Shown piece after piece: positions 1 to 12,913 of a DNA stretch of 64,000 nucleotides (its first letter is position 1; each line of letters opens with the position of its first letter). Both the position numbers and the translations under genes were made by a program. The notes below the pieces were generated by a model, which saw nothing but the letters and a program-made list of their open reading frames with translations, did not search any database and was not told the DNA's origin. Where the stretch lies: positions 4,570,081 through 4,634,080 of the forward strand of contig NZ_CP129884.1 of the NCBI RefSeq assembly GCF_030490285.1, read 5' to 3'. The DNA comes from Methylomonas montana. GTDB lineage: Bacteria; Pseudomonadota; Gammaproteobacteria; Methylococcales; Methylomonadaceae.

Positions 1-1
1 C

Positions 2-1480
2 TCGCATACCACGGCCGATGGCGTCGAATGCTTGATGACGGTAACCGGCGGCCTGGTGCCGCTGACTAGCATTACCGCCGAACAACTGATCGCTGGCCAG
101 CATTTTGCCGACAATCCCTTAAGCGTTTCCGAGCATATCATTGGCTACTTGCCCGGTACCGAAGACTTGCGCGCGCCCGGTAAAACCGAGATCGACGCAA
201 TCCCTATCCGTTCCGACGGAGTCGCGCCATTGTTTTGTCTGGACGTGAACATGCTGACCGGCTTGCGCTCCCCCAGCCAGGCCGAGCTGATGGATTTGTT
301 GAAACAATGCGCCGGCGAACAGGCCAATCTGTTTGTGTTGGCAGACAACGAAGCCTTAAAGCAGAAAATGCTGGCCGCCGCCCGCAGCGAAACCCGCTTG
401 CGACGCACCGTGGAAATCGCTTACGAACGTTTGGCCAAGATCAATCGCATGTTGCTGGCGGCCAGGGACGCGATTTTCGCCGGCAAAACGCCGGTCGCCG
501 AACCGCAGTTTCTGATGAGCATGGGCGGGGCCGGGGCCGGCAAAACGGCCGTCGAGGAAATCGCCACGGCGCTCTGCGGCGACAATTTCGTGATCGCGTC
601 ATTGGACGAGTTTCGCAAGCTCAGCGATTTATACCGCTTGCTGACCGCCGCCAATCATCACAGCGACGACTACGTTTACGTCGAGCCGTTCGCCAACCGG
701 CTGCGCGACTTGGTGGCGCAACAAGCCCGCGAGCAACGCATCAATATTTTGTACGACGGCACCGGCATTCCTTATCACCCGCGCTATTCCACCATCATCA
801 AGCAATTCCACGCCGCCGGTTTTTGCACCCAGATTACCGCCGTCGATGCCTTTCTGGTGAAGCCGGTCGGACGCGAACTGGAGCTATCCCGTTCCGGAGT
901 GATCGCCAGCGTGAAATCGCGTTTTCAGGCCAGCGGCCGCGCCTTGCCGTGGGTGGTGACCATCGATAAACACATCCGTTCGCCACAGGAGTTTCTGCAT
1001 GCCTTGGAGGATACCGCGGTTTCGAAAATTTCCCTGTTTGCCAACGACGGCGAACGCGACCGGCATTATCTGGTCGCGGAAAGTTTTCTGTTAAGCGATA
1101 CGGACCTCGAAGACTTACAACAGCAACAACTGGCCAGCGATCTGGCCGAACATTTGCGACGGATGATCCGCGCGCGTCCGGATTCGGTGTTGAAAAACCT
1201 AGCGCGGAACGGCGAAGACGAATTGGCCGCGTTAATCGACCGCAACCCGGCGCTGAGCGAGGATAATGTCGCTTATCTGATTTACAAAGGCAGCGAAGGC
1301 AACCGCGTACTGGCGATATATCACCTGCGTCGCTTGATCGATTTTGTCGAGAAACGTCAGCTCAATCCCAACGCTTCCGGTGAGGAAGGTTTGCTGCACA
1401 AGCCGGTGGCGCTGGCGTTTCATGTCGATCCGTACGCCAAGGATGCCTGGATTACCCGTTTGCAGGGCAGCGTCGAATGA
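2..1480 (+). CDS. P-loop/zeta-toxin-like kinase protein, 5' partial
   Basis: The reading frame is open from the first bases of the window, so the true start lies upstream and only about 490 C-terminal residues are visible. A Walker A motif (GGAGAGKT) is encoded near position 525-550, followed by ASLDEF and, about 50 residues later, YDGTGIPYHP. That arrangement is typical of zeta-toxin/AAA-type nucleotide kinases. Family members phosphorylate small substrates such as UDP-sugars, but this protein is far longer than a classical zeta toxin and has long flanking regions without a recognised domain, so a plain toxin role is not implied. No epsilon-type antitoxin is seen downstream. The gene ends about 130 bases before the macroglobulin operon. 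The P-loop kinase fold is well supported; the substrate is unknown. Confidence 0.75.
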   Translation, partial: SHTTADGVECLMTVTGGLVPLTSITAEQLIAGQHFADNPLSVSEHIIGYLPGTEDLRAPGKTEIDAIPIRSDGVAPLFCLDVNMLTGLRSPSQAELMDLLKQCAGEQANLFVLADNEALKQKMLAAARSETRLRRTVEIAYERLAKINRMLLAARDAIFAGKTPVAEPQFLMSMGGAGAGKTAVEEIATALCGDNFVIASLDEFRKLSDLYRLLTAANHHSDDYVYVEPFANRLRDLVAQQAREQRINILYDGTGIPYHPRYSTIIKQFHAAGFCTQITAVDAFLVKPVGRELELSRSGVIASVKSRFQASGRALPWVVTIDKHIRSPQEFLHALEDTAVSKISLFANDGERDRHYLVAESFLLSDTDLEDLQQQQLASDLAEHLRRMIRARPDSVLKNLARNGEDELAALIDRNPALSEDNVAYLIYKGSEGNRVLAIYHLRRLIDFVEKRQLNPNASGEEGLLHKPVALAFHVDPYAKDAWITRLQGSVE

Positions 1481-1562
1481 CTAAATAGATTCGCAAAATG
1501 TTGGGCCACGACCAATCAGATTCTGAAACGCGGTCCAGCAGATTTGCCGTTAGCCGATTTGA

Positions 1563-4803
<3,241 letters not shown>

Positions 4804-4807
<4 letters not shown>

Positions 4808-7800
4808 CCAACTACAGATTAATACCGGCTTGGATATGGTTTAGCGATCTTCGCAACCTCTGGCTCAAAATTTTGGCCAACGATGGTCATAAGGATTATT
4901 CCTTGTTGTTTAATCTGACATTGTTAGTGCTGGCTTTGGTGATGTCCTGTTCGGCACAGGCCGGCAGCCCATTCTATTTGACCGCCGAGCGCAGCTTCAG
5001 CAATCAGGAATCGCCCAACATCCGCCTCGACTACACCGTCACCGATCAACCCATGCTGATCCGGGTACTAAAGTCCGATAAGCTGGAAAGCTTCCTGGAC
5101 GGCCAGTTCAACGTCAGCCGCAGTTACGAGCAACCGGTTAGCGAACTGAATCCAGGCCATTATTTCGCCAAGGGTCTGAACAATGCCCAATCGCCGTTGA
5201 AGCTGTTTCGCGGCATGATAGACGTCGAGTTTCGTAAATCCTTAAAGGAAACCAACTTCAGCGGCTCAGTGTTGACCATCACCGAAAAACCGTTGGTATC
5301 CGTGCCACAGCAGGTCCTGGTCGCGGCGCCGAAAGGTTTTAAGGTAATGAAAGAGAGCTATCTGGATTTGCTGCACAATGGGCAAGCTACTCACGATTTG
5401 GGCTGGTGGTTTAACGAGGATACCTGGAGCGAACACCGGTATAAGGTTAGGCAAGTTGCGCTCGATCCGCTGCCGGACGGGATTTATTTGCTGCAAGCGG
5501 TGCAAGGCAAGAACGAAGCACAATGCCTGATTCAGGTCAGCAGTCTGGCGGTGCAGGTCAAGCAATCCAGCGAGCAATTGCTGGTGCGGGCGATGAACCG
5601 CGACTTACAACCCGTGGCTGGCGCCCAAGTCAGTTACCGCGATGGCCGCGGCCGGTGGCAAACCTTTCCGGCCAGCACCAACGCCGCCGGCGAACTGAGT
5701 TTTAACAACCCGGAAGGCGTGTTGGACGGTAAATTGTTGGTGCGAGTGGATGCGCCGGCTGCCAAGCCTGGCGAAGCAGCGCGCACCGCGCTGACCGCTA
5801 CCGACTTCTTGCCGACCCAAGCCAAGGACGACTCGGTATTCGTGATGACCGACCGGCCGATTTTCAAGCCTGGCGAAACCTTTTATTACAAAGGCATCGT
5901 CCGCAATTTACAGGACGGCCAGTTGCGGATTCCGGCCTTTCAATCCAAACAAACCGACGTGTCCTTGCTGCGTGCCGACGGCAATGCCACCGGCTTGCAG
6001 AGCCAAACCCAGCTCACCGATTTCGGCTCGTTCTCCGGAAGTTTCGATCTCGATCCCAGCCAGACGCCGGGTTTGTATCGCTTGCTGGCCGAGATCGACC
6101 ACAAAGCCTACGGCGGCGAGTTCCGGGTGCGTGATTACATCAAACCCACGTTTTACCTGGAATGGCTGGATCGCAGCCCGGTGGTGCAGGCCGGCCAGCC
6201 GTTCAGTCTAAAATTCCGCGCCAAACGCTACAGCGGCGGTGTGCCGCAGAACGTCAAATTCGAAGTGTTTCTGTACCGGAAAAAATTCGAAGCCCCGCAA
6301 TTTGTCACGGAAGCCGGCGCGGGTTTAACCGCCGGCAACGACTATTTCGGCCAGGTCAAATCCGCCGCGCCGTTGACGCAACCGCAACGTCTGTACAGCT
6401 CGATAGAAGAGCGCCAGGCTGTCGATGCCAGCAACCCTTGGGAAACCGCCGCCAAACTGGACGAAAGCGGCGACGGCAGCTTCGAGTTTACTGTGCCGGC
6501 AGCGGACCAAGAAAAGCCGGATCAGGAATGGATTTATTCCTTGATGGTCCGCGCCCAGGATGCGGCCGGCGGCAATGCGATTTTGACCGACAGCATTTAT
6601 GCGACACTGTCGGAGGCTCAACCTGCTGTACGTTTTAATAAAACCGTCGCAACGGTCGGCGATCAGGATTTACAATTGCTGTTGCAATCCAGCTATGCCG
6701 ACGGCAAACCGGCTGCCAAAGCCGGCGGCGTGGTTGATGTGATGCTGGAACAGCCGGGCAGCGGTAAGCGCAGCTTGGTGAAACTGGATTTTGCGACTGA
6801 CGAACGCGGTCAGCAAAAACTGACCATTCCGGCCTTGAAAGAATTTGGCCGGCTCACCGCCGTGGCCCGTTTAGAAAGCCTGGCTGGCCGTAATTTAAAC
6901 CATCCGGCCAGCTCGCAGCCCAGCACTTTGATCGTCGCCGGCAGCGGCGGCGAAGCGGTGGCCGACAATCCGGAACTGGAACTGTACACGCCCACCACCA
7001 TCCTCAGCCCCGGCGAACAAGCCAAGGTGTTTGCCTTGTTGCCCAAGGCCTGGGGTAATAACGAGAGCGGCGCCATCTGGGAAACCGTGGCCGGCGCGCA
7101 CTTATTCGACAGCCGCAGCGCACCAGTTCAAGGCCGCAGCCGCTGGTTTGAAGTGACCGCCAAACCCGAATACGGCACCGGTTTTTACCACACCGTCACG
7201 GTGCCGATGGCCGGCGGCAAATACAAGGAACAAACGCTGGGTTTTAGAATCGTGCCTTGGGAAAAGCGTTTGCAAATCGTCATCGAGCCGGAAAAAGCCG
7301 AAACCGAGCCGCTGAAACCAACCAAGATCAAGCTACAAGTCAAACGCGCCGACGGCAGCCCGGCGGCGAATACCGAAATCGCAGTATCCATCGTCGACCG
7401 CGCCGTGTATGCGGTGCAAGCAGAGTTCCGTCCCGGCGTTTTCGACTTTTTCTATCCGTTGCAACGCAGCAATTTAGCGACCTTCTATTCCGACGATCTG
7501 CAAGGCTACGGCTACGCCGACTTACTGCGTAAACCCAATTTCTCGCTCAGCGCCTTGAAAAGCCAAAGCAAGTTGGCGAAAAAAGCCATGCGCGACACCG
7601 CCGGCTGGTTTCCGCACGTGATCACCGACGCGAAAGGCAATACCACCATTGATGTGGACATGCCGGCTAATGTGACCGAATGGCTGGTCACGGCGGTAGC
7701 CAGCGACAAGGACGGCCGTATCGGCGAGACCACCGGCCAATTCCGTAGCGTCACCGATGTGGCGGTGGATATGGTCGGCCCGCAATTTTTGCGGCAGGGC

Positions 7801-9747
7801 GACGAGGTGGACGTAGCGGTGAAACTGACCAATCACTTGGCTCAGCCGGTGACATTGGCCGGCAGCATCAGCTTGCCGGACAGTTTGCCTTTGCAAAGCG
7901 GCGAAATCGAACCCCAAGCCGAATTGGCTGCGAAAGCCGAACAATTGTGGCCGTTACGCTTGAGCGCCAATGACCGGCAAGGTGCACCGGCGCTTAAGGT
8001 GGCTTTGACCGCGCCGGCTGGTGTGCGGGTCGGCGGTGCCGAAGAGTTCGAGATTCCATTAAAAGCCGCCGCGCTGCCGCAGGTTTACAGCAGCGTTCAG
8101 CAGGATAATCTGCTGCGCGTCGATTTACCCGCGCAATTCCAGCCTCGGCAAGTGACGGTGCGAGTCAACTCTGGTCTATTGGGTGCCGCGCTGCAAGCAG
8201 CGGCCATGCTGGTGCAATACCCTTACGGTTGCACCGAGCAGCTGGCGCACAGCACCGTGCCAAATCTGGTATTGATGGACTTGATCGAGCGCGCCGGCCT
8301 GAAACCCGAGCAATTGGGTCCGCTGGAAAACACTTTGAATCGCGCCAAGCAGAACGCGGCGCTGGGCATTCGTAAGCTCATTCAAAACCAAAAAACCGAC
8401 GGCGGCTTTGCGTTGTGGCCCAGCGACAGCGAAGCCACGGTGCCGGTGACTTTGATTGCGATGCAAGCCTTGAAATACGCCAACGACTTGCAAGTGGAGG
8501 GCGTGAATAACGCCTATTTCAAGGGTATGGACTGGCTGAACAATCACGCCGAGGGCAACGCGGCGGCGGATGGTTTTGTATTGAGCGGCTTCGCGACGGT
8601 TGGCTATGCTTACAACGCGCCCTGGCAACAGCAGGCCGATTTTGTCGAGAAAGTGCTTGCTGATGCCCATGCCGGCGCGGGCGAGTTGGTCGCCGCTGTG
8701 CGTATCGTCAAAGCCTACGAGAATCAGAACTGGCACAGCTTTAACCAGCAGTTCAAAGACCGGCCACAGCTTAAAAACGATTTGATCAAACGTTTACAGC
8801 TGGCGCTGGATACCATAGATCCAGCCAGTTATCAGCAACAGCGCGGCGAGCTATACGACAGCTTGGGCTTCGGATTTGGCGTGCCCAGTCTGATCTCGGC
8901 TGGCCTGGGTGCATTAAACGATGCGCAGGCGCTGCCACCGGCACTGGAAGCCAAGCTGAAACGCTGGTTGTTGCAAACCCAGCAAAATGGCTATTGGCAA
9001 TCGACGTACGACACCGCGCAGGTGATCTTCAACAGCCGGGAATTGCTCAGCAAGGAAGCGGCGGCAGCGGCCAAGCAGAATGCCCGCAGCATTTCGGTCA
9101 GCAGTAAGGACGGCTTCGTGTTGGGTACGTTGCAGCGCATACCCGGCGGCTATCTGGGTAACTTCAGCCGTTTTGGCGATAGCCCGGACCTCAGCGAAAT
9201 TCATCTTGCCGAGCTGAATGCCGACGATATCGCCAGTGCCACAGTGGCTGTCGAAGTGCCCTATCCAGCCGTCGCTGCCCGCGCCGCCGGTCTGGAGGTA
9301 CAGCGCAGCTTCCGCCGCATCACCGCCAAAGGCAGCGAGTTGATCGATATGAGTCAGGCCTTGAAACCCGGCGATGTGGTGGTCAGCGAGGTTCACGTCA
9401 AACGCAGTGTCGATGCCGGCCGGCCGGCACCCGGCAGCGAGTTTGTGGTGATTGAAGACGGCATCCCCAGCTTGGCGGAAGGCCAGGAAAGCGATGAAAC
9501 CTATTTGGCCGATGCCAAAATCCAAGCGAAGGACGACAGCTACTGGGCCAACATCAAGGAAACCCAGCGTTACCCGGACCGCATCGTCCGCGTCGCCAAG
9601 CTACAAGCCGGAGGCGAATTGACCCTGTATCAGGTCTGGCGAGTCGCCAGAGCCGGCAACGCCGCAATTCCACCGGCGACCGGGCTTGATATGTATAACG
9701 AGGCGGTGCAGGGGAATAGTTTGGCGGGGCGGGTGAGTGTCAGGTAG
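4804..9747 (+). CDS. Bacterial alpha-2-macroglobulin with thioester (YfaS/MagD-like)
   Basis: A 1647-residue periplasmic protease-trap protein. The start overlaps the preceding stop (ATGA) and follows a GGGGAG Shine-Dalgarno. A basic N-terminal extension precedes a hydrophobic signal segment around residues 35-52 (LLFNLTLLVLALVMSCSAQA). SCS lies at the end, but the methionine before it makes a poor lipobox, so cleavage after AQA is as likely as a lipoprotein. The body carries the MG domains, with the landmark VFVMTDRPIFKPGETFYYKG near residue 345, the macroglobulin core motif ADTAGWFPHVITD-like near 930, and the thioester motif YPYGCTEQ (Cys about 1143). An alpha-alpha toroid follows (DGGFALWPSDSEATV). 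Family members covalently trap proteases that attack the envelope. It is the last gene of its operon. The YfaQ/DUF2300 partner found in other clusters is not in the window. Confidence 0.93.
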
Positions 9748-9870
9748 GGGGACGTTGAGCAATTCGCCTGTTGGAACCGCTGGCGCGTTCCGCCTTTCGG
9801 GTTGCCTGTGTAGGACTTTGCTCTCACTAACGGGCTTTAACCGATTTTCAATCAAAAATAGAGCACATAA

Positions 9871-10314
9871 ATGACCATTATTTTGCCTACCAAAGATTTT
9901 CCAAAGAATATTACTAAAGAGTTTCTTGATGGTTATGTCGGAAACAAGGTTGAGGATTTTTGTGGGAGCTTTGGGACCACTGGTGATGAACACAACCATT
10001 GTGCGCATTTCGTCAGTCATGTGCTTGGCTTTAGAATTGGGCAGCTTTGTAATAGCATGAAGTTCGAGACCAGAAAAGATGTTGAATCGGGCCGAACAAT
10101 GCGAGTAAATGATCTATTTAATAATTGCCCCGAGCGTGGATATTGGAAACTTGTATGGAAAAGGTACGGTGGCGTTATATGCAACTTTCCCAAAATAATC
10201 ATCGCTGGCAAATTGGCGTTTTCATGGCGCTTCTATCTACTTCAATATTGGCAAACCCAGATAATAGCCTTCAAAAACAAATCAATTCAGCCGGATTATT
10301 TTCGAAAGAATTAG
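9871..10314 (+). pseudogene. Amidase-like (CHAP/NlpC-type) protein, probably C-terminally truncated
   Basis: A 147-residue frame in an AT-rich patch whose codon use is unlike its GC-rich neighbours. The N-terminal half contains EHNHCAHFVSHVLGF, a Cys-His arrangement typical of NlpC/P60 or CHAP cysteine amidases. No signal peptide is present. After GYWKL (about position 10150) the protein loses its family character, becomes rich in Lys/Phe/Trp, lacks a downstream catalytic His block, and overlaps the next gene by 160 bases in another frame. This suggests the 3' part was lost by deletion or frameshift and that the visible tail is out-of-family. The Cys-His core is seen; the amidase role and the truncation are inference. 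An alternative is an intact short orphan protein. Confidence 0.5.
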
Positions 10315-10613
10315 CCGCCCACGGCAACGTTGACATAGCCAATCAGCCGGACTATTGTCTTTCCAAAGTAAGGCCGTTAAAGATTAACCAAGAACTGTCC
10401 GAAATACTGGCATATTCGGTGCGCATGTCGGATAACATCAAAATAAAGTCGGACTGTACAAAAGTAAAGGGACAGAGTATTGATCAATTTTGTCGTCTTT
10501 ATTTTTTTTCGTCCAAAAAATCGGAGCAATGGAGTATTGGGTTTAGTTTTTTGGGCAACCCATCAACTGGTAAAATTGATTTTAACTCGCTAGAGTGTTT
10601 TGCCACTCCCTAA
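10155..10613 (+). CDS. Small secreted hypothetical protein, possible immunity-type partner
   Basis: A 152-residue protein with a basic N-terminus and a signal peptide (IGVFMALLSTSILA, cleavage likely after ILA before NPDN). The ATG at 10155 is chosen for a weak GGAAA upstream; ATG at 10179 (MQLSQNNHRW) is an equally good start that gives a shorter n-region. The mature part has four cysteines (YCLSK, SDCTK, FCRLY, LECFA), consistent with disulfides in the periplasm. No family is recognised. It overlaps the amidase-like frame upstream and shares its AT-rich composition, so the two were probably acquired together. Small secreted Cys-containing proteins next to signal-less amidases resemble type VI Tae-Tai effector-immunity pairs; that link is inference. 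Confidence 0.6.
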   Translation: MEKVRWRYMQLSQNNHRWQIGVFMALLSTSILANPDNSLQKQINSAGLFSKELAAHGNVDIANQPDYCLSKVRPLKINQELSEILAYSVRMSDNIKIKSDCTKVKGQSIDQFCRLYFFSSKKSEQWSIGFSFLGNPSTGKIDFNSLECFATP

Positions 10614-10762
10614 TATTAGGGCCGTAGGTCCGATTAGCGAAGCCTAATCGGACGAATGTATAAGTTCATATATGGAAACCTTTACCGTGCAGGTCATGAA
10701 ATGAAGTTGGGCGGTTTCGGTGATGACGTAGCGGCTTCTACCCATGTTTGTCTAGTCCAGGA

Positions 10763-10809
10763 GGACGCTAGAGCGTCCGAAGCTGCGTTTCCACGCGGAG
10801 CGTGGGAAC
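10763..10809. repeat. Paired palindromes of a dispersed repeat family
   Basis: Two inverted repeats lie side by side: GGACGCT-AG-AGCGTCC at 10763-10778 (perfect, 7-base arms) and GTTTCCACGC-GGA-GCGTGGGAAC at 10787-10809 (10-base arms, one mismatch). The second is the same family as the hairpins at 61293-61390. They sit in the non-coding 10614-10843 gap between the secreted protein and the vapC-like gene and could fold as a terminator-like or REP-like RNA structure. Confidence 0.7.
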
Positions 10810-10843
10810 GATGGTTAACCGGCAAATCGCATAGTCCAGGAAC

Positions 10844-11257
10844 TCAATCTCGCCAAGGATTGATGACGTCGAGTTCAGGGTAATTGAAGTCACGCACATT
10901 ACGGGTCACCAGTTTCAGTCCATGTGTCAGCGCGGTGGCTGCAAGCAGACTATCGACGGCCGGGATGGGGCGGCCCATTTGGGCAATCAATCGCCCCCAA
11001 CGGTCGGCAACGTGGGCATCCACACTCAAAATCCGGCCGGAAAAAAACTGGGGCAGTTCCACTTCCAGCCAATCCAGCAATTTGAGCTGGCGATCATCGT
11101 TGATCAACCCATCAATGCCTTTGCGGATTTCGCCCAAGGTCAATACGCTGAGATAGAGCGTGGTGGCCGGCCGCTGTTCGAACCATTCGACGACGCCCCG
11201 ATTGGGTTCACGGCGACGTAATTCCGATAACACGTTGGTATCGATCAAATAACTCAT
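10844..11257 (-). CDS. vapC: PIN-domain ribonuclease toxin, VapC/FitB type
   Basis: A 137-residue PIN-domain protein. The start MSYLIDTNVLSELRR carries the first conserved Asp; the second acidic cluster is in LTLGEIRKGI, and later acidic residues appear in VDSLLAATAL and the C-terminal TRNVRDF. These are the Mg-binding residues of VapC-type endoribonucleases, which cleave tRNA or rRNA when not bound by antitoxin. It overlaps the 3' end of the antitoxin gene by four bases (ATGA), the usual TA coupling. Length and motifs are normal, so it is probably functional. The exact RNA target cannot be read from the sequence. Confidence 0.92.
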   Translation of the reverse strand: MSYLIDTNVLSELRRREPNRGVVEWFEQRPATTLYLSVLTLGEIRKGIDGLINDDRQLKLLDWLEVELPQFFSGRILSVDAHVADRWGRLIAQMGRPIPAVDSLLAATALTHGLKLVTRNVRDFNYPELDVINPWRD

Positions 11258-11505
11258 AGTTCGAGTTCTCGGGTCAGACTGACATCGCGTTCAATCACAA
11301 GATCGTCCTGATCATAAAGCGGCGAACGCCGCATGAATTCGACCAGCGACTGGCGATTACCCGTGAGTCGGTCGTAGTCGACGCGCGAGAGCAGTACCGC
11401 AACAGAACGACCGTGATGGGTGATTTCCTGCGGCCCCTCCTGTTCGGCATGGCGTAATACGGTGGAAAGGCGCGCTTTCGCCTCCTGAATTTGCCAAGTA
11501 TGCAT
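11254..11505 (-). CDS. Phd/YefM-family antitoxin
   Basis: An 83-residue antitoxin. The ATG at 11505 (MHTWQIQEAKARLS) is preferred over an upstream TTG because GGAG lies seven bases before it. The N-terminal half shows the Phd/YefM signature: QEAKARLSTVLRHAE, then ITHHGRSVAVLLSRVDYDRL, which forms the dimer and DNA-binding part. The C-terminal tail (from about residue 50) is acidic and would wrap the toxin. It is first in a two-gene unit with the VapC-type toxin. The Phd-VapC combination is a known hybrid pairing. Autoregulation is expected through the palindrome just upstream. Confidence 0.92.
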   Translation of the reverse strand: MHTWQIQEAKARLSTVLRHAEQEGPQEITHHGRSVAVLLSRVDYDRLTGNRQSLVEFMRRSPLYDQDDLVIERDVSLTRELEL

Positions 11506-11515
11506 AATCAACTCC

Positions 11516-11540
11516 AAATCTAACCAGTCTGGTCAGATTT
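11516..11540. promoter_or_regulatory. Candidate operator of the Phd/VapC operon
   Basis: A 25-base inverted repeat with 12-base arms (AAATCTAACCAG / CTGGTCAGATTT, one mismatch) centred on T 11528. The core ACCAGTCTGGT is a perfect palindrome. It lies about ten bases upstream of the antitoxin start and overlaps the Shine-Dalgarno side, where the antitoxin-toxin complex would bind to repress its own operon. Binding is inferred from position and symmetry. Confidence 0.7.
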
Positions 11541-11791
11541 TAAAGGTTAACTATTTTAAGAGCAAATCATGTCCTTTGATTCTGTCCGGATTCTGAGCAC
11601 CGGCATTGGATTTGGCTGACCATAGGTGGAATCCAACTCCCCAAGCTCGGTTAAACGTTCCGGTTCGCGCACGGAGGATTTATTCCGCTGATTTTGCACA
11701 TCTTTGCCTCGGCTTAATGCCGATGGGAAGCAAGATTGACGATCACAAAGCCGAGAATGGTAGGCGCTGCTTTCCGCCCACCGGCCATCCC

Positions 11792-12034
11792 TCAGAACAC
11801 GACCTCCCCAAATTTGGCATGGGGCGTCAATACCTGTAGTTTCTCGATCCGATTGAGTTCGATCCGACTATCGTCGACGATCAAATATTCACGCTTTTCG
11901 GCGCTGGTCATCGTGTCGATAGCCTTGCCTTCTAAGATTTGCTGGTCTTTTAAGATAAGCCTGACCTGATAGCCGTACATGCAGGCTATTTCCAGGTAGT
12001 CATGAAGTTCGCAAGAGATAGAGCACTGAGCCAT
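11792..12034 (-). CDS. rof: Rho-binding antiterminator Rof (YaeO family)
   Basis: An 80-residue protein matching the Rof/YaeO family along its whole length. Landmarks are ISCELHDYLEIACMYG, VRLILKDQQILEGKAID, REYLIVDD and the C-terminal HAKFGEVVF, which parallel E. coli YaeO. Rof binds the RNA-binding face of Rho and inhibits termination; it acts in the cytoplasm as a stress modulator. It is a monocistronic minus-strand gene; about 70 bases separate it from the RRM-DUF3240 gene upstream on the same strand. The 250 bases downstream (11541-11791) hold no convincing gene. The assignment is by similarity to the known family and fairly sure. Confidence 0.82.
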   Translation of the reverse strand: MAQCSISCELHDYLEIACMYGYQVRLILKDQQILEGKAIDTMTSAEKREYLIVDDSRIELNRIEKLQVLTPHAKFGEVVF

Positions 12035-12104
12035 GGAGGTATTAATTCGGCGACGGCTTTATTCGGTTGCTTTGAGTGCTTATTAAAGAAACGCCGCCGC
12101 TTCG

Positions 12105-12815
12105 CTAAATTTCGCCTTTCTCCACCACCGGGATAATCCAATAATGGATACCGGAACCGGCAAATTCGGCCTTCAACTTTTCCAGCAACACCGCAATCGC
12201 TATTTTTTCGGCATAAATCTGAAAACGAGCGGTTTGTTGTTCGACATTTTCAGTCTCGGTGAGAAACTTGGTCAGCCTATGTTCGACATCGCCGTTAATT
12301 TGCTCGGACTCAAAACTGGACAGACATTCCATCACCGCGGATTCCAATGCCGGCGGCACAATAAACGAAATCGAGAACTGCTGATGATTGACGGTTTTGA
12401 AAAAATCGTCTTCGCTATTAAAGCGATCGGAGGCGTTTTTGATGACCTGCAGATACCTGCCTCGTCGGCGGTCGCCTTTGCGCTTTTCTATAAAATCAGC
12501 GGGAACGGCTAGCTGATTTTGCCTGGGGTCGTTATACCAACTGCGGTGATAATACGGTCTAACCACCACCATTCTGCCGTTAAAGCGTCGATTCTTTAAG
12601 CCTTTTACGACTCTTTGCACGGTCAATTCGGAATCCAGGGTCACCAAGCCATGATATTCGATCGTACCTACTCGAGTATCCTGCAACGCCAATATTTCCA
12701 CATCGACGATGCGCCCCGACTTCCTAAACCAGCCACTTTTCAAAGCAGGGGCCACAAATTCGGAAATCTCAGTATGCCGGGTGTTAGCAGGAATTCGTCG
12801 CAAAAAAATATTCAT
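12105..12815 (-). CDS. RRM-like RNA-binding domain fused to a DUF3240 domain
   Basis: A 236-residue protein with two parts. Residues 1-95 resemble an RNA recognition motif: MNIFLRRIPANT as the RNP2-like strand, and GTIEYHGLVTLDSE as the RNP1-like strand, followed by LKNRRFNGRMVVVRPYYHRSW. A basic linker (EKRKGDRRRGRY) leads to residues 140-236, which match the DUF3240 protein encoded just downstream (shared pattern RFQIYAEK, LLEKLKAEFAGSGIHYWIIP). DUF3240 is a ferredoxin-like fold often placed next to heavy-metal RND pumps. The gene is on the same strand as the pump genes but separated from them by about 100 bases, so it may have its own promoter. The fusion hints at metal- or ligand-dependent RNA binding; that is inference. 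Confidence 0.8.
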   Translation of the reverse strand: MNIFLRRIPANTRHTEISEFVAPALKSGWFRKSGRIVDVEILALQDTRVGTIEYHGLVTLDSELTVQRVVKGLKNRRFNGRMVVVRPYYHRSWYNDPRQNQLAVPADFIEKRKGDRRRGRYLQVIKNASDRFNSEDDFFKTVNHQQFSISFIVPPALESAVMECLSSFESEQINGDVEHRLTKFLTETENVEQQTARFQIYAEKIAIAVLLEKLKAEFAGSGIHYWIIPVVEKGEI

Positions 12816-12913
12816 AGGGCTTTGTATGGCAATGAATTTAGCTCATTCAAAAATGTTTAACTGCTGTTCGCCTCAACTGTAGCATCCCCTATCCATTTCT
12901 GCATACTTTATGC

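Noticed and set aside
11606..11969. Two overlapping plus-strand frames of about 77 codons in the gap before rof
   Set aside because: No Shine-Dalgarno, odd composition and no resemblance to any family. They overlap the rof gene in another frame.
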